Assembly: GCF_029946185.1 (NCBI RefSeq)
Contig: NZ_JAQSEA010000143.1
Location: forward strand, 1 to 39,000
DNA: 39,000 nucleotides
Source of the DNA: Prosthecobacter sp.
GTDB lineage: Bacteria; Verrucomicrobiota; Verrucomicrobiia; Verrucomicrobiales; Verrucomicrobiaceae
Reading direction: 5' to 3'
Within the stretch, counting starts at the first letter, position 1. Each line of letters opens with the position of its first letter. Shown in pieces: positions 9,123 through 17,976 of this stretch. The notes under the pieces were generated by a model that ran no database searches, was not told the DNA's origin, and worked only from the letters and a program-made list of their open reading frames with translations. The position numbers and the translations under genes are program-made.

Positions 9123-12100
9123 TTCGCCCCGCCTCCTGCTTCCAGTTTGTTAAAGTACGCATCCAGACCAGTCTTGAATTCTTCTGGCAGCTCACGCCCC
9201 GACTTGCCCGTCGCCTGGCCCACCGGGCGTGCGTTCACATTCGCTTCTGCATCCGAGCCCGGCCCCAGATCCGCCAGCGCCGCTTCGGCGGTTTCTGCGC
9301 CTGAGCCTCCGCCGCCTCCCGGATTCGATCCGCCGCCGCCGCCACCTTTGCCCTGACGTTTCGTCTGCAGCAGCAGTTCGATGGCTTCCGTCTCTGCGGC
9401 TATCGCCGGCGCTCCCGTGTCCGGCTTGTCGAGAATGCCCGCCGCTTCATCCATCACCGTCATCACCGCGTTGAGCAGCTTCAGTTCCTTGCCAAATTTT
9501 TCATTCCCCTGCGGCAGACGCAGGATGTCATCAAACGCACCGCGCGTATTGGCCTGGATGCCAAACTGCTTCGAGGCCAGGGCGGCCGACTTCTTCCCAT
9601 GCTCTCCCTCTTTGAGCGCGGCCTTTGCGGATTCCAGTTCGCGGGTTTCGTCGCGCAGCTTCATCTCATCGCGCAGGGATTTCATCACCTTGAGAACGAT
9701 CTCCGGCGGCAGGCTGTCGGCGCTGCAACTGCTGCATGATTTGCACTCGCTGGCCGCGACCATTTCCTCCGCCCAGCGGTCCAGCGTGTCAGCCCAAAAC
9801 TCCGCGCCCGCCATGCTGTTGCCGCTGAGATTCACCGCGGCTTGATCGCCCAGATACGTCAGCATTTTCACCACCTGCGTGTCCTTCATCTGACCGATGA
9901 TGTTCTTGAAATGCATGTCCGGCTTGCGCGCGAAGTAGGCCTCCATGTCGCTTTGGATCACGCGGACGGTTTCGCTCTGTGTCTTTTCATTCTCCGCGAT
10001 CGCCACCGCATCCTGCACCGGCTTGCGCTCCAGACCGAAGGCGCTGAGAGTCTTCGTGTTCAAGTCCTTCGCCACAACCAGTTGCTGGCGAGACGCCGCC
10101 TTGAGGCGCTTCACGAAAGTGCTGGCCTCCAGGCTTGCCAGAATCGCGCTCAGTTCATCCGAGACACGCGCAAACTCAGCCAGCAGCAGTTTCTGCTCAT
10201 CCAGCGCATCCTGCATTTTCTTCTGGGCCTGCGAGGCTGGCTGCTCCTGCGGTTTCTGTTCCTCTTCGGCTTTGTCATCCTTCTTCTTGCCGCCCGGAGC
10301 CGCCGCCATCTGCGTCGTCGGCAGTTTCAGGGTGCTGGGCTTGGGTGGGGAAGGCTTGGCATTGGGGTCCGCCGGCGGTGACTCTGCCTTGCTCATCGAG
10401 CCTTCCTTGTCGGTAATGCTGGGCATGTTGTCCTTCTTCTGCTCTTCCGTGGACGCCTTGCCGCCACCCTGCGAGGCTTTGGGCATGTCGGGCCCGTTGG
10501 CAATCTGGGGCGCGCTGGCCTTGCTCTGGCCAGCTTTGCCTTCACCCGGCTTGCCTGGCTTCGAGGGCTGCTGGGATGCATTCGACGGCGGAGTGGCAGC
10601 CGTGGACTGACCGGGCTTTCCACTCTGCGCATTCGAGCTCTGCTTCAACAAATCCGCCACGCTGGGCATGCGCTTGGCCGAAATGTCCTGCAGCGACTTA
10701 AGCATCGTCGCCCACGATTCGAGACGTTTGGCGTCAAACTCATCATTGCGCGTCGCCTGCTCCACCAGACTGCGACCACTTTGATTCAGCATGCCCAGCC
10801 GCGCCGCATTCGCATTCTCCGCGCTGGCCTGCTGCGCGATTTTTCGGCGGTTCTCCGGGCGGTCGAGTTCCGCTGGAGTCAGTGCGCGCAGTTCTTTGTT
10901 GGTGGCGTGCAACTGCTGCTCACGCTCATAGCTTTCGCGGGCCGCTTCGAGCCATTTGCCAAACTGCTCCGTCAGCCACAGCGCGTGATCCGTCTTGTTC
11001 AGCACATGCAGCAGAAATGCCGTCGAGTAGGCCCGCTTGCGCTTCGGCAGGTAATCCTCCGCCCAGGCGCGGATCTCCAGCGTCTGCGGTGCCACACCGT
11101 CACGATCCGCACAAAAGGTGGCCCTCGCTGCCAGCGTCTTCTTCTCGGGTTCGCCTGCGGCGGCGATCTTGTCGCCCTTCGTCTTGTCATCATTCACGCT
11201 GCGCCATTCGAGGCCGGTTCGCTGAATGCCAAAATCGTCCTGCACATCCATGTCGAAGACAACGACTTCCGAATCCAGCACCACCTGCTCCTGCGTTTCA
11301 CGCCGTGCCGCCAGCCGCGGGGCTTCGTCTTCAATCGCGTTAATCTTCAAGACCAGCGGCTCGCGGGGCGTCAGGCCGTCGCGATCCTTCCACATCACAT
11401 GCTTTTCAGCATCTGCGGTGATGGGATGAAAAGGCGTCGTCACCTTCATGCCGGAAACCTTTTCCGCTTCGCCATCCACCTCAGCCGAGGCCAGCTCGCG
11501 CGATGCCGTGGCCTCCAGCGAAGCCTGCGCTCCTTTCAGCACGCTCACCGAGCCTCCACGCACTTCGGTCATGGGCTCCGTCTGATACTTCAAATACTCC
11601 GGCAACCGTGTGCGCACGGACAAGGCCGTCAATTCCGGGCGGGTGCGCGGCAGCACGTTCACCGTCTTGCGCACATCGCCGAGTGAAAGGGACAGCGCCG
11701 CATCCTCCTTCTGCGGCGGAAACGCCAGCGGATAAGCACCTGCCTGAAGATCACTCACCACGGCAGGCTGATCGCTAATTTGCGCCTTGGCCGACGCAGG
11801 CGACCACCGGGTGTCTTTGTTGAGCTGCACCTTCAGATCAAACGGCTCCGCATACGGCACCACGAGCCGGTTTGGCAGCGTCTCGATCTTCGCGAAGGTG
11901 TAGCGCTCCACGTCACGCCATGGCGTCCCCCAGCGTGCGAGGGCATTCCACGCGGCATCTGGGACCCACGTGAGCGCTGCGACTGCGATTAGTGCTGTCA
12001 CACCCGCCGCCCAGCCCCACTGAAAATGTTTCGCCTCCGGCACGGCATGCGAGAAGTCCTTGTCCTTCACCGCCTCCGCTGCCTGATCCATCGCCGCCTG

Positions 12101-12475
12101 CACGAGGCGCTCACTGCGCCCCGCCGAACCCGCCTCCATGTGTGCCAGCTCCACAATGCCGAGCAGTTGATCGCCAAGCCGTGGGAAGGTGCGCTTCAGC
12201 AGCCGTGCGGCATCCTCCAGACTGCGCTGCCGCCACACCCAGCGGTGCCACTTCAGCGGCAGCCCCAGCCCCAGCACCGCCGCACCTGCGATCAGCAGCG
12301 TGGCACGCAGCCAAACCGGCGTCTCCATCACGCGATCCAACGCAAACACCAAAATGTAGGAAAACACGATGCCGAACGCCGCCGCCAGCAGCCCCTCGGT
12401 GAGCTTGACGATCCAGACGCGCTTGCGAAAATCCGCGAGCTTCGATTCGAGGATGACAGGCAGTGCTGTTTTCAT
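9119..12475 (-). CDS. DUF4175-like large membrane-anchored protein
   Basis: This 1118-aa protein has two membrane helices near the N-terminus (about 24-50 and 58-75) and a third near 155-175. The N-terminal region (RRSLEDAARLLKRTFPRLGDQLLGIVEL) is typical of DUF4175-type proteins associated with MoxR/vWA operons. A beta-rich extracytoplasmic region follows (about 180-480), then helical segments, a low-complexity Pro/Ser/Ala/Lys/Gln linker (about 615-760), more coiled helices, and a Gly-rich stretch near 1045-1065. A compact cysteine cluster, CKSCSSC, lies near residue 910. The start at 12475 lies 53 bases after the upstream vWA gene. The last bases overlap the next gene as ATGA. The exact function is unknown; a scaffold that transmits MoxR ATPase action across the membrane is a reasonable inference. 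Confidence 0.75.
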   Translation of the reverse strand: MKTALPVILESKLADFRKRVWIVKLTEGLLAAAFGIVFSYILVFALDRVMETPVWLRATLLIAGAAVLGLGLPLKWHRWVWRQRSLEDAARLLKRTFPRLGDQLLGIVELAHMEAGSAGRSERLVQAAMDQAAEAVKDKDFSHAVPEAKHFQWGWAAGVTALIAVAALTWVPDAAWNALARWGTPWRDVERYTFAKIETLPNRLVVPYAEPFDLKVQLNKDTRWSPASAKAQISDQPAVVSDLQAGAYPLAFPPQKEDAALSLSLGDVRKTVNVLPRTRPELTALSVRTRLPEYLKYQTEPMTEVRGGSVSVLKGAQASLEATASRELASAEVDGEAEKVSGMKVTTPFHPITADAEKHVMWKDRDGLTPREPLVLKINAIEDEAPRLAARRETQEQVVLDSEVVVFDMDVQDDFGIQRTGLEWRSVNDDKTKGDKIAAAGEPEKKTLAARATFCADRDGVAPQTLEIRAWAEDYLPKRKRAYSTAFLLHVLNKTDHALWLTEQFGKWLEAARESYEREQQLHATNKELRALTPAELDRPENRRKIAQQASAENANAARLGMLNQSGRSLVEQATRNDEFDAKRLESWATMLKSLQDISAKRMPSVADLLKQSSNAQSGKPGQSTAATPPSNASQQPSKPGKPGEGKAGQSKASAPQIANGPDMPKASQGGGKASTEEQKKDNMPSITDKEGSMSKAESPPADPNAKPSPPKPSTLKLPTTQMAAAPGGKKKDDKAEEEQKPQEQPASQAQKKMQDALDEQKLLLAEFARVSDELSAILASLEASTFVKRLKAASRQQLVVAKDLNTKTLSAFGLERKPVQDAVAIAENEKTQSETVRVIQSDMEAYFARKPDMHFKNIIGQMKDTQVVKMLTYLGDQAAVNLSGNSMAGAEFWADTLDRWAEEMVAASECKSCSSCSADSLPPEIVLKVMKSLRDEMKLRDETRELESAKAALKEGEHGKKSAALASKQFGIQANTRGAFDDILRLPQGNEKFGKELKLLNAVMTVMDEAAGILDKPDTGAPAIAAETEAIELLLQTKRQGKGGGGGGSNPGGGGGSGAETAEAALADLGPGSDAEANVNARPVGQATGKSGRELPEEFKTGLDAYFNKLEAGGGAK

Positions 12476-12528
12476 AATAGGCGAATGTTATCCTGATGAA
12501 ACGTCTCTGACGAGCTTTTGATTGGGGG

Positions 12529-14733
12529 TTAAAACGTTCCGGCGGCCTTTCTTCCGACCCAGAAAAGGCTCATCAGCAGCACCAGCAGCCCGGCCCAGGC
12601 GGGATGTGACCAGATTTGCAACCTGCGCTCCTGCACCGCCGGTTCCGGCATCGCGGAAATCGCGGCGAGGATCGCGGCGGGGTTGCTCGCATCAAGCACT
12701 TCACCTTTGGTGAAGCGCGAGATCTCACGCATCACATCGAGCCGCGCCGGTTGCCCGCGTTTCTCACGGCTCGTGCCCTGGATCGAAATCTTCGTCTCCA
12801 GCGACGACCCCGCTTCCGCGCAACTAAGCTGCACCACATGCTCGCCCGGCTCCACAGGGCTGAAGACGCCGTTGAACAATCCCCACGCTTCCTCACCGGC
12901 AGGCATCAGCCGCACACTGCTCACTTTACCACTGGGCGCAGCGATCTGCGCGATCACCACGCCGTCGCGCAGCGGTTCGCCGGTGAGGCTCATGACGTTC
13001 GCATTGAGTGTCAGCACATCGCCCGTGCGCGGGCGGTCGGGCGAGTAAAACAGGCGCATCTTGTCGCCGCTGCTCATGTTGCGCTGATAGGCCATCCAGC
13101 GCACCACCTGGCCCCAAAAACGGTAGTGGTATTTGTCCTCCACCCCTCTTCGCCAGCGCCACGCGCCATCCGTACCCATGAAGAGAATTTTGCCCGCTCC
13201 ATACGTCTTCGTCACAATGAGCGGCACGCGGCCAAACTGATTCGACTCCGTCGCATGCGTGGCCAGCACCTCACTGCCGGCTTTGGCGCGCAGCGCGGGC
13301 GCATACCACTGAAAGCCCGGCAGATTGCTCCACACACGGGTGCTGGCCTCGTCGCTGTCTTCGAGCTTCGTCAAAAGGCTGCGCGTGCCAGCCTCCGTAA
13401 GCGCAAACTTACCCGGCGACGACGAGCCCCAGCCGCGCGGCTGCGCAGCGTCCCAGACCACCGGCAGCAGATCGGCCAGGGGCGTCTCCTGCAGTGTTGA
13501 TTGGAAACCATGGAAGCCCGGCATGAAGACGAGGCCGCCTGCCTGATCGCGCACCAGCTTTTGCAGCGAAATGCAGTTGTCTGCGGTAAGCTGGCCCTTG
13601 GCCAAACCGACATCGCCCAGAAACACGACATCGTATTTCGTGAGTTCTTCATCCTTCGGAAACGCCTTCAAATAGCCGCGACCATCCCCCACTTTGCCAA
13701 GCCCCGGATGCAGCAGCAAGCAACTGACGTCCACGCCCGGATCGCGCTCCAAGGCATTGCGCAGGTAGCGGTACTCCCAGCGCGGGAAGGATTCGATCAC
13801 CAGCACTCGGAGCTGCTCTTTGCGGATCGAAAGAGGAGCCTCCTGCGAGTTATTTTCGGAATAACGCTCGCTCGGCGTCTTCGGGATCATCAGCGTGAGC
13901 TTCACCTCGCCCGCTTTGTCCGGCTTCCACGCGATGGCATCCTGCAAGCGCCCCATGGCAGGCAGCGTGACCTCTTTGGTGACGATCTCGCCGCTGGATG
14001 ATTTCATCTCCAGCATCACGACCTCATCACGCGGCAGCGAACTTTCGATGGTGAACGGAATGCGCAACGGCTTGCCCGCCACCGCGAAAGTGGGCACATC
14101 AAAACTGCTCAGCTCCACATCCGGCAGTCGCGTCTCAGCACCCATGGGTACGGCAAACACCGGCACCTCGCGCATGCGCAGCCGTGTGGTGGCCTGGGAA
14201 GGCGCTGCACCAGTGTTCCAGTCGCCATCGCTGATTAGCACCACCGCCTTCAGATTCGGCTGCTTCTCCAGCACACCGGCGAGCGCCGCATGAATGTCCG
14301 TGCCTTCGGTGGCAGGTGTCTGCGTGGAAGAAAACGGTTCGATCACCACCTCCATGCGTTGCTTCAGCGGCCCCCACAGTTTCTCATCGAGCAAAGGCTT
14401 CGCCATCTCTTCGCGCGACTTCGGTTCTGCGTTCGGTCGCGCTTTGTCGATGACATCCTTCGTGGTCATGCTGCCGGAAACATCGTGCAGCACCGCCAGT
14501 GTGGGCTTCGTCTCCGGTTTGAAGGTCTCCAGCCACTCCGGCTGCAACAGCGTGATCGCAATACCAATGGCGATGACGACACGCAGCAACTCCAGCCACC
14601 CAATGATCTTCCGGTAGCCGCTGCGCCGCCACGCCATCAGCGCGAGGCCCGCAATCGCCACGACAAACGCCACACCGAAGCCGAAAGCGACCGGCGTGGG
14701 ATTGAAGACGAGCTGTGAGGTGGTGGGTTGCAT
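12529..14733 (-). CDS. Membrane-anchored vWA protein with class I glutamine-amidotransferase-like domain
   Basis: This 734-aa protein has two N-terminal membrane helices (about 12-34 and 46-65) and a C-terminal one (about 712-730). A vWA domain begins at TLAVLHDVSGSM with the MIDAS motif D-V-S-G-S, followed by TEGTDIHAAL and VVLISDGDWNTG. An Ig-like beta region follows. Next is a segment like the amidotransferase-fold domain of BatA-type and DUF1355-type proteins (LRVLVIESFPRWEYRYLRNALER...YDVVFLGDVGLAKG...GLVFMPG), with no catalytic Cys apparent. vWA proteins paired with MoxR ATPases mediate metal-dependent protein contacts. In its present form it follows the GxxExxY intruder gene. A repeat element (14744-14773) ends 11 bases before the ATG. 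Confidence 0.82.
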   Translation of the reverse strand: MQPTTSQLVFNPTPVAFGFGVAFVVAIAGLALMAWRRSGYRKIIGWLELLRVVIAIGIAITLLQPEWLETFKPETKPTLAVLHDVSGSMTTKDVIDKARPNAEPKSREEMAKPLLDEKLWGPLKQRMEVVIEPFSSTQTPATEGTDIHAALAGVLEKQPNLKAVVLISDGDWNTGAAPSQATTRLRMREVPVFAVPMGAETRLPDVELSSFDVPTFAVAGKPLRIPFTIESSLPRDEVVMLEMKSSSGEIVTKEVTLPAMGRLQDAIAWKPDKAGEVKLTLMIPKTPSERYSENNSQEAPLSIRKEQLRVLVIESFPRWEYRYLRNALERDPGVDVSCLLLHPGLGKVGDGRGYLKAFPKDEELTKYDVVFLGDVGLAKGQLTADNCISLQKLVRDQAGGLVFMPGFHGFQSTLQETPLADLLPVVWDAAQPRGWGSSSPGKFALTEAGTRSLLTKLEDSDEASTRVWSNLPGFQWYAPALRAKAGSEVLATHATESNQFGRVPLIVTKTYGAGKILFMGTDGAWRWRRGVEDKYHYRFWGQVVRWMAYQRNMSSGDKMRLFYSPDRPRTGDVLTLNANVMSLTGEPLRDGVVIAQIAAPSGKVSSVRLMPAGEEAWGLFNGVFSPVEPGEHVVQLSCAEAGSSLETKISIQGTSREKRGQPARLDVMREISRFTKGEVLDASNPAAILAAISAMPEPAVQERRLQIWSHPAWAGLLVLLMSLFWVGRKAAGTF

Positions 14734-14743
14734 GAATTGAGAG

Positions 14744-14773
14744 GGCCGAAAAAGGGGAAAGAAGAGAAAAAGG
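14744..14773 (+). repeat. Left arm of an inverted-repeat element framing the GxxExxY gene
   Basis: This purine-rich arm begins GGCCGAAAAAGGGGAAAGAA. It matches the arm at 19358-19387 in 26 of 30 positions by my hand alignment, although both are non-coding and 4.6 kb apart. Its inverted partner is at 15245-15273. In both places the arm sits just before the start codon of a minus-strand vWA or DUF58 gene. Confidence 0.6.
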
Positions 14774-14780
14774 AAGAGGT

Positions 14781-15212
14781 TTAGAAAAGGGCGCAGATGG
14801 ATTGGGCGAATCGTTGGAATGTCGAAGTCTGTGTGACGTCTTGTTTGCCGAGTTTGCGGATTTGGAACTTGAGTGCGCCAAAGTTGACGATGGCACCGTG
14901 CTCCATGCCGGAAGCCCGGATGTAGCCGAGGATTTGAGCAATATGTTCGTTGGCGATGGCCTTGGCGGCTTTCAGTTCAAGGATCAATAAATCCTCGACG
15001 ACGAGGTCAGCGTAGTATTCGCCAACAACGGTGTCGTCTTCATCACGAACGATGAGTTGTTTCTGCTGCTCGACCTTGAGGCCAATTTTTCGCAGACGAT
15101 GAGCGAGCGAGTTTTCATAGATCTTCTCCAAATGGCCTGGACCAAAGTAGCGTCGCACTTGATAGCCCGTTTCACGGACAATGTCAGTCAGTTCAAATGC
15201 GCGGTCTTTCAT
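14781..15212 (-). CDS. GxxExxY family protein
   Basis: This 143-aa protein matches the GxxExxY family (about 125 residues), a PD-(D/E)XK-nuclease-like fold of unknown role. The signature appears as FGPGHLEKIYENSLAHRL (residues about 24-41). The core DLVVEDLLILELKAAKAI supplies the D...E-x-K pattern of that fold (VVGEYYADLVVEDLLILELK). HIAQILGYIRASGMEHGAIVNFG is also typical. The gene is not related to its operon neighbours and lies between the BatA-like and vWA genes, flanked by inverted repeats. It looks like a passenger of a small mobile or palindromic element. The last ~15 residues (TSTFQRFAQSICALF) extend past the usual family end. The ATG at 15212 agrees with the family N-terminus. Confidence 0.82.
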   Translation of the reverse strand: MKDRAFELTDIVRETGYQVRRYFGPGHLEKIYENSLAHRLRKIGLKVEQQKQLIVRDEDDTVVGEYYADLVVEDLLILELKAAKAIANEHIAQILGYIRASGMEHGAIVNFGALKFQIRKLGKQDVTQTSTFQRFAQSICALF

Positions 15213-15244
15213 AGTGGCATCTTGGTGTGGGTCAGTTGCAGGAT

Positions 15245-15273
15245 TTTTTTAATTTTTTCCTTTTTTTCGGCTA
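15245..15273 (-). repeat. Right arm of the inverted-repeat element framing the GxxExxY gene
   Basis: The T-rich arm ends TTTTTTTCGGCTA on the plus strand. The last 13 bases are identical to 19425-19437. In both copies the terminal CTA is the TAG stop codon of the preceding minus-strand gene (the BatA-like gene here, moxR there). It pairs with the GCCGAAA of the left arm at 14744. Confidence 0.55.
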
Positions 15274-17262
15274 AGCATTGGTTTGGATAGGTTCCCTTCG
15301 TGCTGGCATGCAAAGCAATGCTTCACCCAAGAGCGCGAGCGCCATCATAAACAGGAACGTGCGCCAAACTTCGCTGGCAAGGCTCGCATCGTTTTCAACC
15401 TGGTCTTCGATGACATGGTAATCGAGTCCGGCAAACAGCTCCGCCAGCGCCGTCTTGCCGAGCGTTTCGGGATGATCCTCCCGCAGCGGTCGATTGAGCG
15501 CGACGAGCCTCTCACCGTTTTCGACAACACCGGCACGCAGCGGCTGCTCGGAACTCAGGATCGTCTGACCGAGGCGCTTCCATGCACTCATATCCCCGCT
15601 GCCCAGAGCAGTGGCACCAGCGTCGCGCTGCTGCGCTTTGCCAAGACTGCGTGCGCCCTCATTCAGCGCACGATGCAGCATGGCAAACATCACCACACCA
15701 TCGCGGGCCAGGCTTGAAGAGCCTGAACCCGGCAGCGTGCCGAGGAACCACGCGTTGCCATCGCCAGGAATGTCAGCGCGCATGAGCAGCGGCAGATTGC
15801 CCGTGAGGCGTGCCAGCGGCGTGCCTTCACCGAGGATCTCGCAGCGGCGGCTCACTTCAAGATCGCCCACCGGCAGCGCGGTGCCGCTGCGGGTATTCGC
15901 CAGCAGGCCCGCATCATTCCGCCACCACTCGACACTGGCCGGCTTGCTCTCGCTGCTCCATGCACCCCAATGCAGCCCACCAAAGGCTTCCGCATTCGCC
16001 GCTTCAGTGGGCAGGAACAGAACACTGCGTCCCGAGCTCAAATGATTCATGAGCTGTTGAGTGATCAAATCATCCGACTTCGGCAGTGCCGCATGCCAGA
16101 CAATGAGCGCGACATCGTCCCATGGAATCTCCGCTGCGCGCGCGGGAGACAGCACCTTAGCAGCATATTTACGCGTGGGATCAGCAGCGGCCTCCAGCGC
16201 CGCCTGCAGCGGTCCCGCCTCGGCTTCATCATCGCTGACGATCACGGACTGCAACACCGCCGGTTCATCAAACACAAAGTGGTACACGTTGTCAGACGGC
16301 GAGGCATCGGCGGGCAGTTCCACCCGGCCCGCACCGCGCTTGGTCGTTTTGTCGATGGGAATGGCGTGCCCTTGCAGCATCAGCTGGGAGTCCTTCATCT
16401 CCACCTTGATCGTGGTGCTCACGTCATTGATCACAAACCGCAGCGGCAGTTCCAGCGGCTCGCGCGATGCAGCATCTCGCGTCACACGCAGATCCAGCAG
16501 CAGCTCGGCCTTGCCCGCCGTCTCATTGCGTACAACACGTTGCACCGAGACCGCCAGATTTTGCGCCGCAGGCTGCGCATAGCTCAGCAGATGCAGCCGC
16601 AGACCCTTCAGCGTGGTGAAGGCACTTCGCAGCGCCTGCCAGCGCCCGCTCGCGGCATCCCAGTCGCTTTGCCGCAGATCGCTCAGCACCCAGACATCCG
16701 TGCGACCCGTTTGATTCTTGGTGATGTAATCCAGCGCACCCTGCATCAGCGCGGGGACATCCGCCGTCGTGTCCGTGGGTCCGGTAAGCGGTAGATCGAT
16801 CAGCGACTCCGGCTTCTCCAACAACTGCGGCTGCAAGTGCGCGTTTTCGATCAGCACCAGCTTCGAGCGCACGCCCACCGTATCACGCAAAGCCTGCGCG
16901 AGTTTCGAAATACCCGCCGCACGCTTGCTCGTGCCGCTGGCAAGGTTCTGCTGCTCCATGCTCGCCGAGCGGTCCAGCAGCACGATCACCGTGTCAGGCA
17001 CCCCCCCCGTGAGCCCGAGCAATCCGCCTGCCATAGGCCGCGTGATCACAAACAGAATCGCCGCCACCGCCAGCACACGAAACGCTAGGATCAAAATCTG
17101 CCGCAGCCGCGACAACCCCTTGTTCATCCGCTGCGCCATCTGCAAAAACATCATCGCCGCCCACTTCACCTGCCGCCGTCGGTACAGGTGGATCAAATGA
17201 ATGATCACCGGCAGCAGCGCGAGCGGCAGAGCAAACAGCAGTGCTGGGGCGAGGAAGGTCAT
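15271..17262 (-). CDS. BatA-like protein (aerotolerance N-terminal domain plus vWA domain)
   Basis: This 663-aa membrane protein has an N-terminal BatA-type domain (residues 1-80: MTFLAPALLFALPLALLPVI with IHLIHLYRRRQVKWAAMMFL) containing two helices, then a vWA domain starting VIVLLDRSASM (MIDAS D-x-S-x-S). Long beta-rich regions follow. A further helix lies near the C-terminus (TFLFMMALALLGEALLCM). In BatA/MoxR systems such proteins sit in the cytoplasmic membrane with the vWA domain facing the periplasm. The start codon at 17262 lies in the inner copy of a 23-bp direct repeat. The outer copy at 17977-17999 preserves the same MTFLAPAL start, which originally overlapped the upstream gene (ATGA). 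The gene therefore seems to have been separated from its upstream partner by the toxin-antitoxin insertion. No Shine-Dalgarno sequence is visible before the present ATG. Confidence 0.85.
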   Translation of the reverse strand: MTFLAPALLFALPLALLPVIIHLIHLYRRRQVKWAAMMFLQMAQRMNKGLSRLRQILILAFRVLAVAAILFVITRPMAGGLLGLTGGVPDTVIVLLDRSASMEQQNLASGTSKRAAGISKLAQALRDTVGVRSKLVLIENAHLQPQLLEKPESLIDLPLTGPTDTTADVPALMQGALDYITKNQTGRTDVWVLSDLRQSDWDAASGRWQALRSAFTTLKGLRLHLLSYAQPAAQNLAVSVQRVVRNETAGKAELLLDLRVTRDAASREPLELPLRFVINDVSTTIKVEMKDSQLMLQGHAIPIDKTTKRGAGRVELPADASPSDNVYHFVFDEPAVLQSVIVSDDEAEAGPLQAALEAAADPTRKYAAKVLSPARAAEIPWDDVALIVWHAALPKSDDLITQQLMNHLSSGRSVLFLPTEAANAEAFGGLHWGAWSSESKPASVEWWRNDAGLLANTRSGTALPVGDLEVSRRCEILGEGTPLARLTGNLPLLMRADIPGDGNAWFLGTLPGSGSSSLARDGVVMFAMLHRALNEGARSLGKAQQRDAGATALGSGDMSAWKRLGQTILSSEQPLRAGVVENGERLVALNRPLREDHPETLGKTALAELFAGLDYHVIEDQVENDASLASEVWRTFLFMMALALLGEALLCMPARREPIQTNA
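17240..17262 (-). repeat. Inner copy of a 23-bp direct repeat covering the BatA-like start
   Basis: On the minus strand this reads from the ATG of the BatA-like gene and encodes MTFLAPAL. It matches 17977-17999 at 21 of 23 bases. The two copies bracket the toxin-antitoxin pair. Confidence 0.75.
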
Positions 17263-17284
17263 GGGTGGCAGAAAATGAGCTTGC

Positions 17285-17310
17285 CAAGTGTATCATAATT
17301 GATACACTTG
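17285..17310. promoter_or_regulatory. Palindromic operator of the toxin-antitoxin pair
   Basis: The arms CAAGTGTATCA and TGATACACTTG are perfect inverted repeats of 11 bp around a TAAT centre. The site ends five bases before the likely GTG start of the toxin. Type II antitoxins of the XRE class normally bind such palindromes to repress their own operon, so this is the expected autoregulatory site. The site also lies 22 bases upstream of the BatA-like start on the other strand, so binding could affect that gene too. Confidence 0.65.
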
Positions 17311-17315
17311 CTTTT

Positions 17316-17666
17316 GTGGCTGCTAAACGTCCTCTGCCCGTGATCTTCTTCCGCACTACTAGCGGGAATGAGCCTGTGCGTGAATGGTTGAAGCGGCTGC
17401 CGCCGGATGAGCGCAGGCTGATCGGCGAGGATTTGCAGGTGCTGCAATATCGCTGGCCGCTGGGCATGCCGCTCGTGGACAGCCTTGGCGACGGCCTGTG
17501 GGAGGTACGCAGCCGGTTGCCGACACGCATCGCCCGAACGCTCTTTTTTGTGCATCACGAGGAGATCATCCTGCTGCACGGCTTCATCAAGAAAACGCAG
17601 AAGACACCCACCGAGGACAGGGCGCTGGCCCTGAAACGCAAACATGGCTACATCCAAAACAGCTAA
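17316..17666 (+). CDS. HigB/RelE-like toxin, phage Gp49-like (DUF891) family
   Basis: About 116 aa. The family pattern is complete: FFRTTSGNEPVREWLKRLP at the N-terminus, then MPLVDSLGDGLWEVRSRLP, RTLFFVHHEEIILLHGFIKKTQKTP and a basic C-terminal helix (DRALALKRKHGY). Members are ribosome-dependent mRNA interferases. The start is uncertain: GTG at 17316 is chosen because it follows the operator palindrome; GTG 17340 is an alternative. An upstream TTG/ATG-type start near 17241 would overlap the divergent BatA-like gene and the operator. The gene overlaps the antitoxin gene by 23 bases, in the toxin-first order of HigBA. The pair lies antisense inside the MoxR operon. Confidence 0.83.
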   Translation: MAAKRPLPVIFFRTTSGNEPVREWLKRLPPDERRLIGEDLQVLQYRWPLGMPLVDSLGDGLWEVRSRLPTRIARTLFFVHHEEIILLHGFIKKTQKTPTEDRALALKRKHGYIQNS

Positions 17667-17955
17667 ATTGAAGAACCCGCATCGTGGCAGCAGTCTGGGC
17701 GACTTTCTCAAGGAGGAAGGCATCCAGGAGGAAGTCGAACTCGCAGCCCTCAAGCGCGTCGTCGCGCTACAGCTTGCCGATATCATGGCGAAACGCGGCA
17801 GCAAAAAATCCGAACTCGCCGGAGCGATGGGAACCTCTCGCGCTGCATTGGATCGCCTGTTGGATCCTAAATGCAAATCCGTGACTCTTTCCACACTGAC
17901 GCGGGCGGCAAGCGCGCTGGGGCGCAAGGTGCGCATCAACTTCGTCGCGGCGTAA
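17644..17955 (+). CDS. HigA-like XRE-family antitoxin
   Basis: This 103-aa protein has a helix-turn-helix in its second half: LADIMAKRGSKKSELAGAMGTSRAALDRLLDP, followed by SVTLSTLTRAASALGRKVRINF, typical of antitoxins partnered with Gp49-like toxins. It neutralises the toxin by binding and represses the operon through the palindrome upstream of the toxin gene. ATG 17644 is used; it overlaps the toxin reading frame. Confidence 0.85.
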   Translation: MATSKTAKLKNPHRGSSLGDFLKEEGIQEEVELAALKRVVALQLADIMAKRGSKKSELAGAMGTSRAALDRLLDPKCKSVTLSTLTRAASALGRKVRINFVAA

Positions 17956-17976
17956 GACCGTTGCGAAATGGGATGA

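Noticed and set aside
10781-11686. 301-codon plus-strand open frame
   Set aside because: Antisense to the DUF4175-like gene, whose reading is supported by membrane helices, conserved motifs and operon overlaps.
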